Shown here piece after piece: positions 17,384-26,511 of a stretch of 64,000 nucleotides of DNA. How positions within the stretch are numbered: position 1 is the first letter of the stretch; every line of letters starts with the position of its first letter. The stretch is from positions 62,001-126,000 of the forward strand of contig NZ_QOIN01000036.1 in NCBI RefSeq assembly GCF_003323715.1. The letters are read 5' to 3'. Position numbers and translations under genes: made by a program. Origin of the DNA: Streptomyces diacarni. Its GTDB lineage: Bacteria; Actinomycetota; Actinomycetes; Streptomycetales; Streptomycetaceae. A model generated the notes under the pieces. The model had not been told where the DNA came from. It worked only from the letters and a program-made list of their open reading frames with translations, and ran no database searches.

Positions 17384-18252
17384 CTCACCCTCTCAGGCGC
17401 CGCGGCGTCCGTCTGACACGCCTCAGGGCCGTCATGGCGCAGTACGAGGACGGCGGCGTCGTCGGTGTGTCCGGTCCGCCCGGTGACCTCCATGACCCGG
17501 TCGGCGAGCGTCTCCGGGTCCTCGAAGACGCCGTCGCGCAACACCTGGGCGACCGCCGCCAGGCCCTCATCCAGGGGAAAGCGTGGCCCCTCGACCACTC
17601 CGTCGGTCAGCAGGGCGAGCGCTCCGGGCTGCGTGAAGCGGTACTCGGTGACCGCGTACGTCTCGCCCTCCATGACGGCCAGCGGCAGCCCGATCTCGTC
17701 CTCGGAGTGTTCCACGATGCCGCACACCCCGTCGGCCCGCGCCCACACGGCTCCGGTGTGCCCGGCGCGTGCGGTGCGTACGCTCCAGGTCCTCGTGTCG
17801 AAACAGAGGAAGAGGCAGGTGGCGAAGAGCGGGTTGTCCGTGGCGGCCAGCAGCTCGTTGGCGGTGGCCAGGATGTCGCCCGGATCGGTCGGGCCCATGG
17901 CGGCGACCGCACGCAGGACGATGCGCACCTGACCCATGTAGGCGGCGGCCTCGACGTCGTGGCCCTGCACGTCGCCGACGGAGAAGGCCAGAGTGCCGTC
18001 GGACAGCCGGCAGCCGTCGTACCAGTCGCCGCCGATGTCGAGCCCGTTGCCGGCCGGCGCGTAGCGGGCGGCGACGCGCAGCCCCGGTGCGGTCGGCAGG
18101 GTGGCGGGCAGCATGCCCCGTTGCAGGGCCTCGGCCAGCTCGACGCGGGCCCGCTGGACCTCGATCTCCTCCCGCACCCTCGCGGTGAGCCGGCCGAGCT
18201 GCGAGAGCAGATCGTCGGCGCTCGCCGGACGGGCGTGACGGCGGCCACCCAT
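17380..18252 (-). CDS. PP2C-family (SpoIIE-type) serine/threonine phosphatase
   Basis: A 290-residue soluble phosphatase: a short N-terminal coiled coil (~15-45), then a SpoIIE/PP2C domain with metal motifs GGDWYDG, VGDVQGHDVEAA and LTDGVVEG, ending in TDDAAVLVLRHD. It should dephosphorylate an anti-anti-sigma factor or similar protein. It overlaps the MASE1 gene by four bases; together the two resemble a split version of a MASE1-PP2C receptor. Confidence 0.9.
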   Translation of the reverse strand: MGGRRHARPASADDLLSQLGRLTARVREEIEVQRARVELAEALQRGMLPATLPTAPGLRVAARYAPAGNGLDIGGDWYDGCRLSDGTLAFSVGDVQGHDVEAAAYMGQVRIVLRAVAAMGPTDPGDILATANELLAATDNPLFATCLFLCFDTRTWSVRTARAGHTGAVWARADGVCGIVEHSEDEIGLPLAVMEGETYAVTEYRFTQPGALALLTDGVVEGPRFPLDEGLAAVAQVLRDGVFEDPETLADRVMEVTGRTGHTDDAAVLVLRHDGPEACQTDAAAPERVR

Positions 18253-18420
18253 GGCACGAGCGTAGCCGCGGGCCGCTTCCGCCGCCCGGCGAGCGCCCCC
18301 GGACGGCCGGTCGGGCCACCCGCCCGTGGACCGGCCGCCGACCGCGTGGCGTCTCCGCCGGGGGCCGGACGCCCGCGCCGGGGAGCACCGGTGGCCTGGC
18401 GGGCGCGGATTCGGGCGGGG

Positions 18421-19241
18421 TCACGCGCTTCCGGCGAGGAAACCGGCTACGGCGGCAGCGACGGCGTCGGGTTGTTCGTCCGGGATGAAGTGGCCTGCGT
18501 CCGGCACGACGATCCCGGTGGTGTGGTCGGCCCACGGGCTGAGGGAAGCTGCCATGTCGGGGACGGAACCGTGGCTGCTGGAGATTCCGAGAACCGGCAC
18601 CGTCAGGTGGTGCTGTGCGAGGGCCTCGTGGTTCTTCCGCGCCGATGCGGCGGCGTCCCGGTAGTAGGCCAGGGAAGCGCGGAGTCCGCCGTCAGCGGCG
18701 ACGGCCGCGGCGTACTGGTCGATCTCGGCGTCGTCGAAGGTGTCGGAGGCGAGGGCCTTGACCTTCAGGAACCAGCCGACGTACGCGCGTTCACGGCCTG
18801 TGAGCAGTGTTTCGGGCAGGTCGGGCACGAGGTGGAACGCGAAGTGCCAGGTCTTCCACGCGACAGCGGGGTCGGCAGGGACGGCGTCGGGGAGGGTGAT
18901 GCCCGGGATGCCGGCGTCGAGCAGGACGAGGCCGCGCAACCTGCTCTCGTACCTCAGCGCGAGGGAGAAGGCGACCCAGGCGCCGATGTCGTGGGCGGCC
19001 AGCGAGTATGCCGACACTCCGAGTGCTTCCACCGCGGCGTGGACGTACGCGGCGACCGTGTGCGTGTCGTAGCTGCCCTCCGGGCGTTCGGCCGACCGCC
19101 CTCGACCACGTGCAGCCGGACACCGCCCGCGTCGACCCACCGGTGGGTGAAGCCCGCCAGGTCGTGCAGTGGCGGGTCGTGCAGTGGTAGGGCGTGGCCC
19201 GGGTTGCCGGTGACGGGGGCGGTGGGTGCCGGATCAGCCAT
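18421..19241 (-). pseudogene. Alpha/beta hydrolase (epoxide-hydrolase-like), broken by an internal frameshifting deletion
   Basis: From ATG 19241 (GGAGGAACACC upstream) the first frame reads MADPAPTAPVTG... to GGVRLHVVEGGR, then fails. Another frame resumes at ERPEGSYDTHTVAAYVHAAVEALG and runs to the stop at 18421 with AAHDIGAWVAFSLALRY (nucleophile elbow) and the terminal DAGHFIPDEQPD (His). The segment that normally links them, holding the oxyanion-hole HGWP motif and the strand ending LRGLGDS, is missing: roughly 35-40 codons lost plus a frame change near 19085-19100. It could be a real deletion or a sequencing/assembly artefact. It lies divergent from a TetR gene that probably controlled it. 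Confidence 0.78.
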
Positions 19242-19356
19242 GGTGTTCCTCCATCGGTGCACTTCCGTAGCGGCCGGGGGCGGGGCCCGTGAGCGCGGGG
19301 GACACGACGGGAGCGGCGCCCGCCGGCCCACGTGTCGAGCACACGGTAAGCATCGT

Positions 19357-19393
19357 GGATCGATCGGTCAAAGATAGATTGACCGATCGATCC
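19357..19393. promoter_or_regulatory. Perfect 15+15 bp inverted repeat, TetR operator
   Basis: GGATCGATCGGTCAA and its exact reverse complement are separated by AGATAGA. The site sits between the divergent hydrolase and TetR genes, 50 bp before the TetR start, and is the obvious operator for that regulator. Confidence 0.85.
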
Positions 19394-19442
19394 AAGATGC
19401 GGGTAGACTCCCGCCAGTGCCGTACAGGAGGAGGTGGAGGCC

Positions 19443-20054
19443 GTGTCAGGCCGGAAGCAGTTCGACATCGGCGCGGCCCTGGACCAGGCCATGCGGGTGT
19501 TCTGGCAGCGCGGCTACGCGGACGCCTCACTCGATGCCCTCGGTTCGGCCACAGGCCTCGGCCGCGGCTCCCTCTACGGCACCTTCGGCAACAAGGAGAC
19601 CCTGTTCGGCGCGTGCCTGGAGCGCTACGCGTCGATCTACGGCGCGCAGTACGAGCAGGCGCTCGCGGCACACATCGGTGACCCGGCGCGGGCCGTCGAG
19701 GCGTTCTTCGACGTCGTCCTCGGCCGCATCGCCGACCCGTCGGTCCCCGTGGGGTGCCTCATCGCCCAGTCCGCCGCGCAGTCGCCGACGCTGAAGGAGG
19801 AGAACGGCGTACAGGTGCGCGGCCTGCTCGACACCCAGCGCCAACGGGTCCGTGCGGCGCTGGCGGACTCCTCGGCCGACAGCCGGACGCTCGACGAACT
19901 CGCCACATTCGTCGTCGCCGTCAACCAGTCGCTGGCCGTACTGAGCCGGGCCGGCACCTCGGACGCCGAACTGCGCTCCGTGGCCCGGCTCGCGTGCACA
20001 ACGGTGGCGGACACCCTCGCCCGGGCGTCATCCGAGGACGCCGGCCAAGGCTGA
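19443..20054 (+). CDS. TetR/AcrR family regulator
   Basis: A 203-residue regulator with an N-terminal helix-turn-helix (~8-55: FDIGAALDQAMRVFWQRGY, SLDALGSATGLGRGSLYGTF, NKETLFGACLERY) and an all-helical ligand domain (VGCLIAQSAAQSPTLKEENG). The GTG at 19443 gives AGGAGG a spacing of about 8; GTG 19434 is possible but overlaps the ribosome site. It is divergent from the broken hydrolase gene, its likely target, across a perfect operator. Confidence 0.9.
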   Translation: MSGRKQFDIGAALDQAMRVFWQRGYADASLDALGSATGLGRGSLYGTFGNKETLFGACLERYASIYGAQYEQALAAHIGDPARAVEAFFDVVLGRIADPSVPVGCLIAQSAAQSPTLKEENGVQVRGLLDTQRQRVRAALADSSADSRTLDELATFVVAVNQSLAVLSRAGTSDAELRSVARLACTTVADTLARASSEDAGQG

Positions 20055-20108
20055 CGGGCACCGGCTGTGCCCGGGCGGCGGTGCGGCCGGCCCGGGCACG
20101 GCGGCGGG

Positions 20109-20768
20109 TCAGTTCTTCGGGGGCATCAGCACCGTGTCGATGATGTGGACGGTGGCGTTCGCGGTCTTCACGTTGCCGCAGGCGACGTTCGCCGAGTCGT
20201 TGACCTTGTAGGCGTCACCGGAGCCCTTCGTGGTGAGCTCCTGCTTCTCCAGCGTCGGGTAGGAGCCGTCGGCCAGCTTCGCCTTGTCCAGCGGCTCGCC
20301 CACGACGTGGTAGGTCAGGACCTTCTTCAGCATCTCCTTGTCGCTCATGACCTTGTCCAGGTCGGCCTTCGGGATCTTCTTGAAGGCGTCGTTGGTCGGC
20401 GCGAACACGGTGATGTCCTTCGCGCTGTTGAGGGTGTCGACCAGCCCGGCCTTCTTCACCGCGTCGACGAGCGTGGACAGCTGCGGGTTGTTGGAGGCGG
20501 CGGTGGCGACCGGGTCCTGGGCCATGCCCTTGAAGCTGCCCTTGCCCGACTTCGGCACGGTTTTACAGGCGTCGCCGAAGGTGCCCATGGCCGTGTCCTG
20601 CTTCTCGTCCGTCTCCTTGGGCGAGCTCTTGCTCTGCTCGCTCTTCTTGTCGGACGCCTTGTCGGAGCCCCCGTCGTCACCGCCGCACGCGGTCAGACCG
20701 AGCGGGAGGACGACGGCCGCGGTGGCGGCCAGCAGGACGCGACGGGCACGGGTGGTGGTGCTGGTCAT
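20109..20768 (-). CDS. Fasciclin-domain lipoprotein
   Basis: A 219-residue secreted lipoprotein: signal peptide with lipobox LGLTAC (Cys at ~28), a Lys/Ser/Asp-rich linker, then one FAS1 domain (~75-219) with ITVFAPTNDAFKKIP, VLTYHVVGEPL and a C-terminal ATVHIIDTVLMPP. It resembles MPT70/MPT83, the SigK-controlled fasciclin proteins of mycobacteria, and lies near sigK here. Role unknown; FAS1 domains usually mediate adhesion. ATG 20768 follows AAGGAG. No clear SigK-type promoter was found directly before it. Confidence 0.92.
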   Translation of the reverse strand: MTSTTTRARRVLLAATAAVVLPLGLTACGGDDGGSDKASDKKSEQSKSSPKETDEKQDTAMGTFGDACKTVPKSGKGSFKGMAQDPVATAASNNPQLSTLVDAVKKAGLVDTLNSAKDITVFAPTNDAFKKIPKADLDKVMSDKEMLKKVLTYHVVGEPLDKAKLADGSYPTLEKQELTTKGSGDAYKVNDSANVACGNVKTANATVHIIDTVLMPPKN

Positions 20769-20916
20769 TGCGATTACTCCTTGTTGTGACGGTCATGGTT
20801 TGGACGGTCATGCCGCTCATGTCGGGCACGAGGTGAGGCATGCGTGGGCTGCTACGGATGGTTCGGTGGTCGGAGAGTCGGGGCAGGCGGGCGGTTCGGT
20901 GGTCAGGGGGAGGTGG

Positions 20917-22809
20917 TCAGGTCACGTCGACCACCACCGAGTGACGTCCGGTGGCGCCATCGGGCACCGTGCCGACGCGGTCGGCGGTCTGGGTGCGCCC
21001 GGTCCTGTCGGTCGCGCGCACCTGGAGCCGGTGGGACCCCGGTGTCGCGTCCCACTCCCACACCCACTGGCGCCAGGTGTCGCGGGAGTCCTCCTCGGCG
21101 AGCCGCGCGGTGTGCCAGGAGCCGTCGTCGACGCGGACCTCGACCCGGTCGATGCCGCGGTGCTGCGCCCAGGCGACGCCCGCGACCGCGACCTTGCCGG
21201 CCTTCAGATCGGCGAGCGGCCCCGGCGTGTCGATCCGCGACTGGGTCTTGATCGGGGCCCGGCGTCCCCAGCCCCGTTCGACCCAGTACACGTCGAAGTC
21301 GTCGAACGAGGTGAGCTCCAGCTCCCGTATCCACTTGCACGCCGAGACGTAGCCGTACAGGCCGGGGACCACCATGCGCACGGGGAAGCCGTGTTCGAAG
21401 GGGAGCGGTTCGCCGTTCATGCCCACGGCCAGCATCGCGTCCCGGCCGTCCATGACGGTGTCCACCGGGCTGCCGAGCGTCATGCCGTCCTCGGAGCGGG
21501 CCACGAGCTGGTCGGCGGGCCCGCCCTTGGACGGAGGCCGCACGCCGGCTTCCCGCAGCAGCGGCGCCAGGGGCACCCCCAGCCAGCGTGCGTTGCCGAC
21601 GTACTCGCCGCCCACCTGGTTGGAGACGCAGGTGAGGGTGATGTCCCGCTCGACGAGGCCCCGGTCGAGCAACTGGCCGTAGTCCAGGGTGAGCTCGTCG
21701 CGCACTCCCTTGCCGTGGATGCGCAGCGACCAGTCGGCTGCCGACAGCTTCGGCACGCGCAGCAGCGTGTCCACGCGGTAGAACCGGTTGTTCGACGTCA
21801 CGAACCGGCTGAGTCCGTCGATGTCCAGCTCGGCGCCGCGCGGTACGGGTGCCGCCCGCGAGACGGGGGCGGGCAGGGTGAGGTCGGTGCGGGAGGCGAC
21901 GGCCTCGGCGCCGCTGCGGGAGTTGAGACCCCGCCCGAGCGCTCCCACCCCGGCGGCCCCCACGGACGCCGCGCCCGCGCCCAGGACGAACCTGCGCCGA
22001 TCGAAACCCGCCCCGCCCGGTCGCTTGTCCAGCAGCAGCCGCGGCTTGCCGGAGCCGGTGGGTGAGGGCGCCTCGCCGCCTGCTGTCGCCGGATCTTCGG
22101 GCGTCGCCTGACCACCGGCTGCCGACGAGTCGTCGGCCACCAGCCCGGCGTCGCCCTCGGTACCGGCGCCGTTCTCGGTACCGGCGCCGTCCTCGGTACC
22201 GGCACCCTCTGTCGGCGCGTCACCGGCTGAGGGGGTGACGCTCGCAGAAGGGGTCTTCTCCTCCGAGGGCGCCGAGGGCGTGGCCCCGGCCGAGGAGGTG
22301 GCCCCGACCGGGGACGTGTCGCCGGCCGCGACGGGCTCCGCGACCGCACCGGACGGCCTCAACAGACCCGCCAGCGCGTACAGCACGGCGCTGCCCGCCA
22401 CGGCTCCCACCACGGAGGGCAGCGCGTCCACGAGCGAGCCGTCGGGGCGGCCCGCGGCGGCCCAGCCGCCCACGGCGCCGAAGAGCAGCACGCCCGCCGA
22501 GCCGGCCGGCCGGTGGCGCACCGCGAGGACGCCGAGGGCGACGGCGAAGAGCGCGAGCAGGACGACGATGCCCAACTGGAGGACCAGCTTGTCGTTGGTG
22601 CCGAACGTGCGGATGGCGAAGTCCTTGACCGGCGCGGGCACCCGGTCGATCACGGCACCGCCCACGGCGGTGACCGGACCGGCCTCGGGGCGCACGGGCA
22701 CGGACGCCAACTCCGCGACGGCCAGGGCGCCGCACCCGGCGATCACGCCGCTCAGCGCTCCCAGCGCGCCGGTCACGGCGCCGATGCGGGGCTTCCTCTC
22801 GTTGCTCAC
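20917..22809 (-). CDS. Membrane-anchored molybdopterin oxidoreductase (sulfite oxidase family)
   Basis: About 630 residues. The N-terminal ~200 hold four or so TM segments, then a Pro/Ala/Ser/Thr-rich linker with a Thr-Glu-Gly-Ala repeat, a Tat-like motif (DRRRFVLGAGAASVGAAG), and a sulfite-oxidase-type molybdopterin domain with DITLTCVSNQVGGEYVGNAR carrying the molybdenum-ligand Cys, plus a C-terminal Ig-like dimerisation domain. The start was set at GTG 22809 because the SigK-like -10 (22817-22822) overlaps the alternative ATG 22818, making a leaderless GTG more likely. It lies downstream-facing to the fasciclin gene. Probably oxidises or reduces a small substrate outside the membrane. Confidence 0.88.
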   Translation of the reverse strand: MSNERKPRIGAVTGALGALSGVIAGCGALAVAELASVPVRPEAGPVTAVGGAVIDRVPAPVKDFAIRTFGTNDKLVLQLGIVVLLALFAVALGVLAVRHRPAGSAGVLLFGAVGGWAAAGRPDGSLVDALPSVVGAVAGSAVLYALAGLLRPSGAVAEPVAAGDTSPVGATSSAGATPSAPSEEKTPSASVTPSAGDAPTEGAGTEDGAGTENGAGTEGDAGLVADDSSAAGGQATPEDPATAGGEAPSPTGSGKPRLLLDKRPGGAGFDRRRFVLGAGAASVGAAGVGALGRGLNSRSGAEAVASRTDLTLPAPVSRAAPVPRGAELDIDGLSRFVTSNNRFYRVDTLLRVPKLSAADWSLRIHGKGVRDELTLDYGQLLDRGLVERDITLTCVSNQVGGEYVGNARWLGVPLAPLLREAGVRPPSKGGPADQLVARSEDGMTLGSPVDTVMDGRDAMLAVGMNGEPLPFEHGFPVRMVVPGLYGYVSACKWIRELELTSFDDFDVYWVERGWGRRAPIKTQSRIDTPGPLADLKAGKVAVAGVAWAQHRGIDRVEVRVDDGSWHTARLAEEDSRDTWRQWVWEWDATPGSHRLQVRATDRTGRTQTADRVGTVPDGATGRHSVVVDVT

Positions 22810-22816
22810 ACCCCAC

Positions 22817-22844
22817 ATTCGGCTCAGCCCGCCCGGCGGATTGG
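22817..22844 (-). promoter_or_regulatory. SigK-type promoter of the molybdoenzyme gene
   Basis: On the minus strand, CCAATC (22844-22839), 16 bp, CCGAAT (22822-22817). It matches the mycobacterial SigK consensus CCATCC/CCGAAT and the two other sites in this window. The predicted start of transcription is at or beside GTG 22809. Confidence 0.65.
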
Positions 22845-22924
22845 TCGATCCCTCGAGCGGATGACATCCGGCGGGACACGCGCCGCGGAGATGGCCTCAC
22901 GCGGACGACCTCTCCCCGCCCGGG

Positions 22925-22952
22925 CCAAGCCGCGAGGCCCGCGGCTCCGAAT
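22925..22952 (+). promoter_or_regulatory. SigK-type promoter of the flavoprotein/DUF1365/cyclopropane synthase operon
   Basis: CCAAGC (22925-22930), 16 bp, CCGAAT (22947-22952). Same -10 and spacing as the divergent promoter at 22817-22844. It would give a leader of about 100 nt before the ATG at 23058. Confidence 0.6.
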
Positions 22953-23057
22953 GCAGAGCGAAAAGGCACGCACCCCGCTCAGCGGCGAGTGGCGAGCGAC
23001 TCGCGGAAGACGGTCGCGGCCGGCCGTGGGGGCGTGCTCCGCAGTGGGAGGAGCAGC

Positions 23058-24356
23058 ATGACGCAACAGCGGCGCAGGACGGCCGTGGTGGGCAGTGGAG
23101 TCGCCGGGCTGACGGCGGCACACGTCCTGCGGCACACGGACGCGGTGTCGCTCTACGAGGCCGACGACCGGCTCGGCGGCCACGCGCACACCCATGACGT
23201 CGTCTCCGCCGACGGCCGCGTCCTCCAGGTCGACTCCGGTTTCATCGTGCACAACCGCCGGACGTATCCGCTGCTGACGAGGCTCTTCGGCGAGCTGGGC
23301 GTGACGACCCAGGAGTCCGAGATGAGCATGTCGGTACGGTGCGAGGGCTGCGGCCTGGAGTACGCGGGCGCCAAGGGGCCGCGCGGGCTGGTGCCGCGCG
23401 CCGGGCATCTGCTGCGCGGCAGGTACCTGCGGATGCTCGCCCAGGTGCCCGTCTTCCACCGGCGTGCGCTGCGCCTGCTGGACCAGGAGGGCGTCGGCAC
23501 GGCGGACGACCGGCAGTACGCGGTGACGCTCGAGGAGTTCCTGCGCAGGGGCGGGTTCTCGCCGTACTTCGTGAGCCACTTCGTGACGCCGGTGATCTCG
23601 GCCGTCTGGTCGTGCGCGCCCGACACGGCGCTGCGCTATCCGGCCCGCTACCTGTTCCGCTTCCTCGACAACCACGGCATGCTCGGCATCTCCGGCTCCC
23701 CGCCGTGGCGCACGGTGACCGGCGGTTCGCGTGAGTACGTCGAGCGCGTCGGCAAGCAACTCGGCGCCGTCCACACCGCCACGCCCGTACGGACGGTGCG
23801 CAGGCACGCTGACAGCGCTGACGGGGTCACGCTCGTCACCGAGGACGGCACGGCGCACGCCTACGACGCCGTCGTGCTGGCCACCCACCCCGACCAGGCG
23901 CTGCGGCTGCTGGCGGAGCCGACCGAGGCCGAGTGCGAGGTGCTGGGCGCCTTCCGCTACTCGCGCAACCCGGCGCTCCTGCACACCGACCCCGCCCCGC
24001 TGCCCCGCACACGCGGCGCACGCGCGTCGTGGAACTACCTGATGCCCGACTGCCGTACCCCGGCCGGGCGGGTGCGGGTCAGCTACGACATGAACCGGCT
24101 GCAGCGGCTGGACGCGCCCGAGGAACACGTCGTCACCCTGGGCGCCCACGACCGCGTGGACCCGGAGCGGGTGCTCGCGCGCATGGTCTACGAGCACCCC
24201 GTCTACACGCCCGAGTCGGTGGCGGCACAGCGGAGGCTGCCCGAACTGAACCGCGGCCCCGTGGTGTTCGCCGGCGCCTACCACGGCTGGGGCTTCCACG
24301 AGGACGGCTGCCGCTCCGGGGTGGAGGCCGCCCGGGCACTGGGGGTGCGCTGGTGA
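23058..24356 (+). CDS. FAD-dependent amine-oxidase-like flavoprotein
   Basis: A 432-residue flavoprotein with an N-terminal Rossmann motif (TAVVGSGVAGLTAAHVL), SLYEADDRLGGHAHTH and the C-terminal FAD segment VVFAGAYHGWGFHEDGCRSG. It corresponds to the flavoprotein at the start of the mycobacterial sigK locus (Rv0449c type), always linked with DUF1365 and a cyclopropane synthase. It probably desaturates or oxidises a modified fatty acyl chain; the reaction is unproven. ATG 23058 has GGGAGGAG. Its stop overlaps the next GTG by four bases. Confidence 0.9.
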   Translation: MTQQRRRTAVVGSGVAGLTAAHVLRHTDAVSLYEADDRLGGHAHTHDVVSADGRVLQVDSGFIVHNRRTYPLLTRLFGELGVTTQESEMSMSVRCEGCGLEYAGAKGPRGLVPRAGHLLRGRYLRMLAQVPVFHRRALRLLDQEGVGTADDRQYAVTLEEFLRRGGFSPYFVSHFVTPVISAVWSCAPDTALRYPARYLFRFLDNHGMLGISGSPPWRTVTGGSREYVERVGKQLGAVHTATPVRTVRRHADSADGVTLVTEDGTAHAYDAVVLATHPDQALRLLAEPTEAECEVLGAFRYSRNPALLHTDPAPLPRTRGARASWNYLMPDCRTPAGRVRVSYDMNRLQRLDAPEEHVVTLGAHDRVDPERVLARMVYEHPVYTPESVAAQRRLPELNRGPVVFAGAYHGWGFHEDGCRSGVEAARALGVRW

Positions 24357-25201
24357 GCCCGCGCTCTCCCCTGGCCGGACCGTGGAAAACCGCGCGGCGG
24401 CCCCCGCGCCAAGGCCCCGGCTCCGACCACGAGTCCGGCTCCGACCACGAGTCCGGCTCCGACCCCGTCACGCCCGCCCTCTACCGCTGCGTCATCGCCC
24501 ACGCCCGCACCAGCCCCGTCCGGCACGCCTTCCGTTTCCGCACGTACATGTGGCTGACCGACGTGGACGAACCGCCGCGGCTGCCGCGCCTGCTGCGGCC
24601 GCTGGCCCGGTTCGAGCCCCGCGACCACTTCGGCGGCACCGCGCCGACAGTCCGAGCGGGACTGGAGCGCTACCTGGCCGCACAGGGCGTGGACCTGGAG
24701 GGCGGCCGGGTGCTGATGCTCGCGCACGCCCGGGTGTTCGGGCACGTCTTCAACCCGCTGACCCTCTACTGGTGCCACGGCGCGGCAGGACAGTCGGTGT
24801 GCGTCGTCGCCGAGGTGCACAACACCTACGGCGAGCGCCACTGCTACCTGCTGCGCACCGACGCGGACGGCGTCGGCCGCACGGACAAGGAGTTCTACGT
24901 CTCGCCGTTCTTCCCCGTGGACGGCGGATACCGCATGCGGCTGCCCCGCCCGGGCGCCCGGCTGCGGCTGACCGTCCAGCTCGAACGCGGGGGCCACCGG
25001 GCACACGTCCCGTTCACCGCGTCCGTGCACGGCGAGCGCCGCCCGGCGACCGTACGGGAACTGCTGCGTGCGACCGCACGCCACCCCTGGCCCACGCTCG
25101 CCGTCACCGCGGGCATCCGTGCCCACGGCATCCGGTTGTGGCTGCGCGGACTGCCCGTACGCCCACGACCGCACCACCCTCCACAGAAAGGTCTGCACTG
25201 A
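24353..25201 (+). CDS. DUF1365 domain-containing protein
   Basis: A 282-residue protein with DUF1365 over residues ~40-265: LYRCVIAHARTSPVRHAFRF, FGHVFNPLTLYWCH, AEVHNTYGERHCYLL, KEFYVSPFFPVDGGYRMRL. The family accompanies flavoproteins and cyclopropane synthases and has no assigned reaction. The N-terminus carries a short repeat, SDHESGSDHESGSD, from a 15-18 bp duplication. GTG 24353 overlaps the flavoprotein stop. Context suggests lipid modification. Confidence 0.9.
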   Translation: MSPRSPLAGPWKTARRPPRQGPGSDHESGSDHESGSDPVTPALYRCVIAHARTSPVRHAFRFRTYMWLTDVDEPPRLPRLLRPLARFEPRDHFGGTAPTVRAGLERYLAAQGVDLEGGRVLMLAHARVFGHVFNPLTLYWCHGAAGQSVCVVAEVHNTYGERHCYLLRTDADGVGRTDKEFYVSPFFPVDGGYRMRLPRPGARLRLTVQLERGGHRAHVPFTASVHGERRPATVRELLRATARHPWPTLAVTAGIRAHGIRLWLRGLPVRPRPHHPPQKGLH

Positions 25202-25203
25202 CC

Positions 25204-26511
25204 GTGCCCGCACCGCTGTCAGCGCCCTCGCGGACGGCCGCCACCGACCGTTCCCGCTGGCCCGACGTGGCTGTTCTGCCACGCTCCTCCCGGCTGCGTA
25301 CCGCCGTGACCGCCCGCCTCGTCGGCCGGGCCCTCGACAAGCTGCCCCTGCGGGTGCGGCTGCCCGACGGGTCCAGCCTCGGGCAGGGCGGCCCGCTCCT
25401 GGAACTGCGCGACCCCGACGCCTTCCACCACCGCCTCGGCCGCAGCGGACTCATCGGCTTCGGCGAGTCCTACATGGCCGGCGAGTGGGAGGCGCCCGAC
25501 CTGGTGGGTGTGCTCGCGGTCTTCGCCGAGCACGCCGCGTCCCTCTTCCCCGCCTGGATGCAGAAGCTGCGCCACCTGTGGGCACCCCGGCACCCGGCCG
25601 CGCAGCGCAACACCACCAGGGGCGCCCGCGAGAACATCCACCGCCACTACGACCTGTCCAACGACCTGTTCGCGCTCTTTCTCGACGAGACGCTGACCTA
25701 CTCCTCCGCCGTCTTCCGCGGATTCCCCGCCACCTGGGAGGCGTTGCCCGACGCCCAGCGGCGCAAGACCGACCTGCTGCTCGACCTGGCCGGCGTCGGG
25801 CCGGGAACCCGGATGCTGGAGATCGGCACCGGCTGGGGCGATCTGGCGATACGAGCCGCCCAGCGGGGCGCCGAGGTGGTCACCGTCACGCTCTCCTCGG
25901 AACAGCTGGAGCTGGCCACGGCGCGGGTCCGCGAGGCGGGCTGCGGCGACCGGGTGACGCTGCTGCTGCGGGACTACCGGCAGGTGCGGGGGGAGTACGA
26001 CGCGATCGTGAGCGTCGAGATGATCGAGGCGGTCGGCCACGAGTACTGGCCGGTCTACCTCGCGGCGCTCGACCGGCTGCTGGCGCCCGGCGGAAAGGCC
26101 GCCCTCCAGGCCATCACCATGGACCACCAGCGGATGCTCGCCACCCGGCACACCTACACCTGGATCCAGAAGTACATCTTCCCCGGCGGCCTGGTGCCCT
26201 CCCGCGAGGCGCTGCGGCGCCTGACCGAGGAGGACACGGCTCTGCGCCTCTCACGCCACGAGGGCTTCGGCGCGCACTACGCCGAGACGCTGCGGCTGTG
26301 GCGCGAGCGGTTCGCGGAGCGGGACGAGGACGTCACGGCCCTCGGGTTCGACGCCACGTTCCAGCGGATGTGGACCCTCTACCTCGCCTACTCCGAGGCC
26401 GGCTTCCGCACCGGCTACCTCGACGTCGAGCAACTGCTGTTCCTCAAGGAACCGGTGCGGAGCACGAAGACGACGACCCCGATCCCGAACCCCAGGGGAG
26501 AAGCACAGTGA
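25204..26511 (+). CDS. Cyclopropane-fatty-acyl-phospholipid synthase family methyltransferase (first copy)
   Basis: A 435-residue SAM-dependent methyltransferase. Residues ~1-140 are the lipid-binding front domain (GESYMAGEWEAPDLVG, RENIHRHYDLSNDLF); the SAM domain follows with MLEIGTGWGDLAIRAAQRGA and ends YLDVEQLLFLKEP. The bicarbonate/active-site region YSSAVF and EMIEAVGHEYW are present, as in UfaA1/CFA synthases. It methylenates or methylates unsaturated acyl chains of phospholipids. GTG 25204 starts two bases after the DUF1365 stop; its own stop overlaps the next gene (GTGA). Confidence 0.9.
   Translation: MPAPLSAPSRTAATDRSRWPDVAVLPRSSRLRTAVTARLVGRALDKLPLRVRLPDGSSLGQGGPLLELRDPDAFHHRLGRSGLIGFGESYMAGEWEAPDLVGVLAVFAEHAASLFPAWMQKLRHLWAPRHPAAQRNTTRGARENIHRHYDLSNDLFALFLDETLTYSSAVFRGFPATWEALPDAQRRKTDLLLDLAGVGPGTRMLEIGTGWGDLAIRAAQRGAEVVTVTLSSEQLELATARVREAGCGDRVTLLLRDYRQVRGEYDAIVSVEMIEAVGHEYWPVYLAALDRLLAPGGKAALQAITMDHQRMLATRHTYTWIQKYIFPGGLVPSREALRRLTEEDTALRLSRHEGFGAHYAETLRLWRERFAERDEDVTALGFDATFQRMWTLYLAYSEAGFRTGYLDVEQLLFLKEPVRSTKTTTPIPNPRGEAQ

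Noticed and set aside
20780..20916. SigK-type promoter for the fasciclin gene
   Set aside because: CCATCC and two CCGAAC words occur on the right strand, but none has the 16-bp spacing seen at the other three sites.
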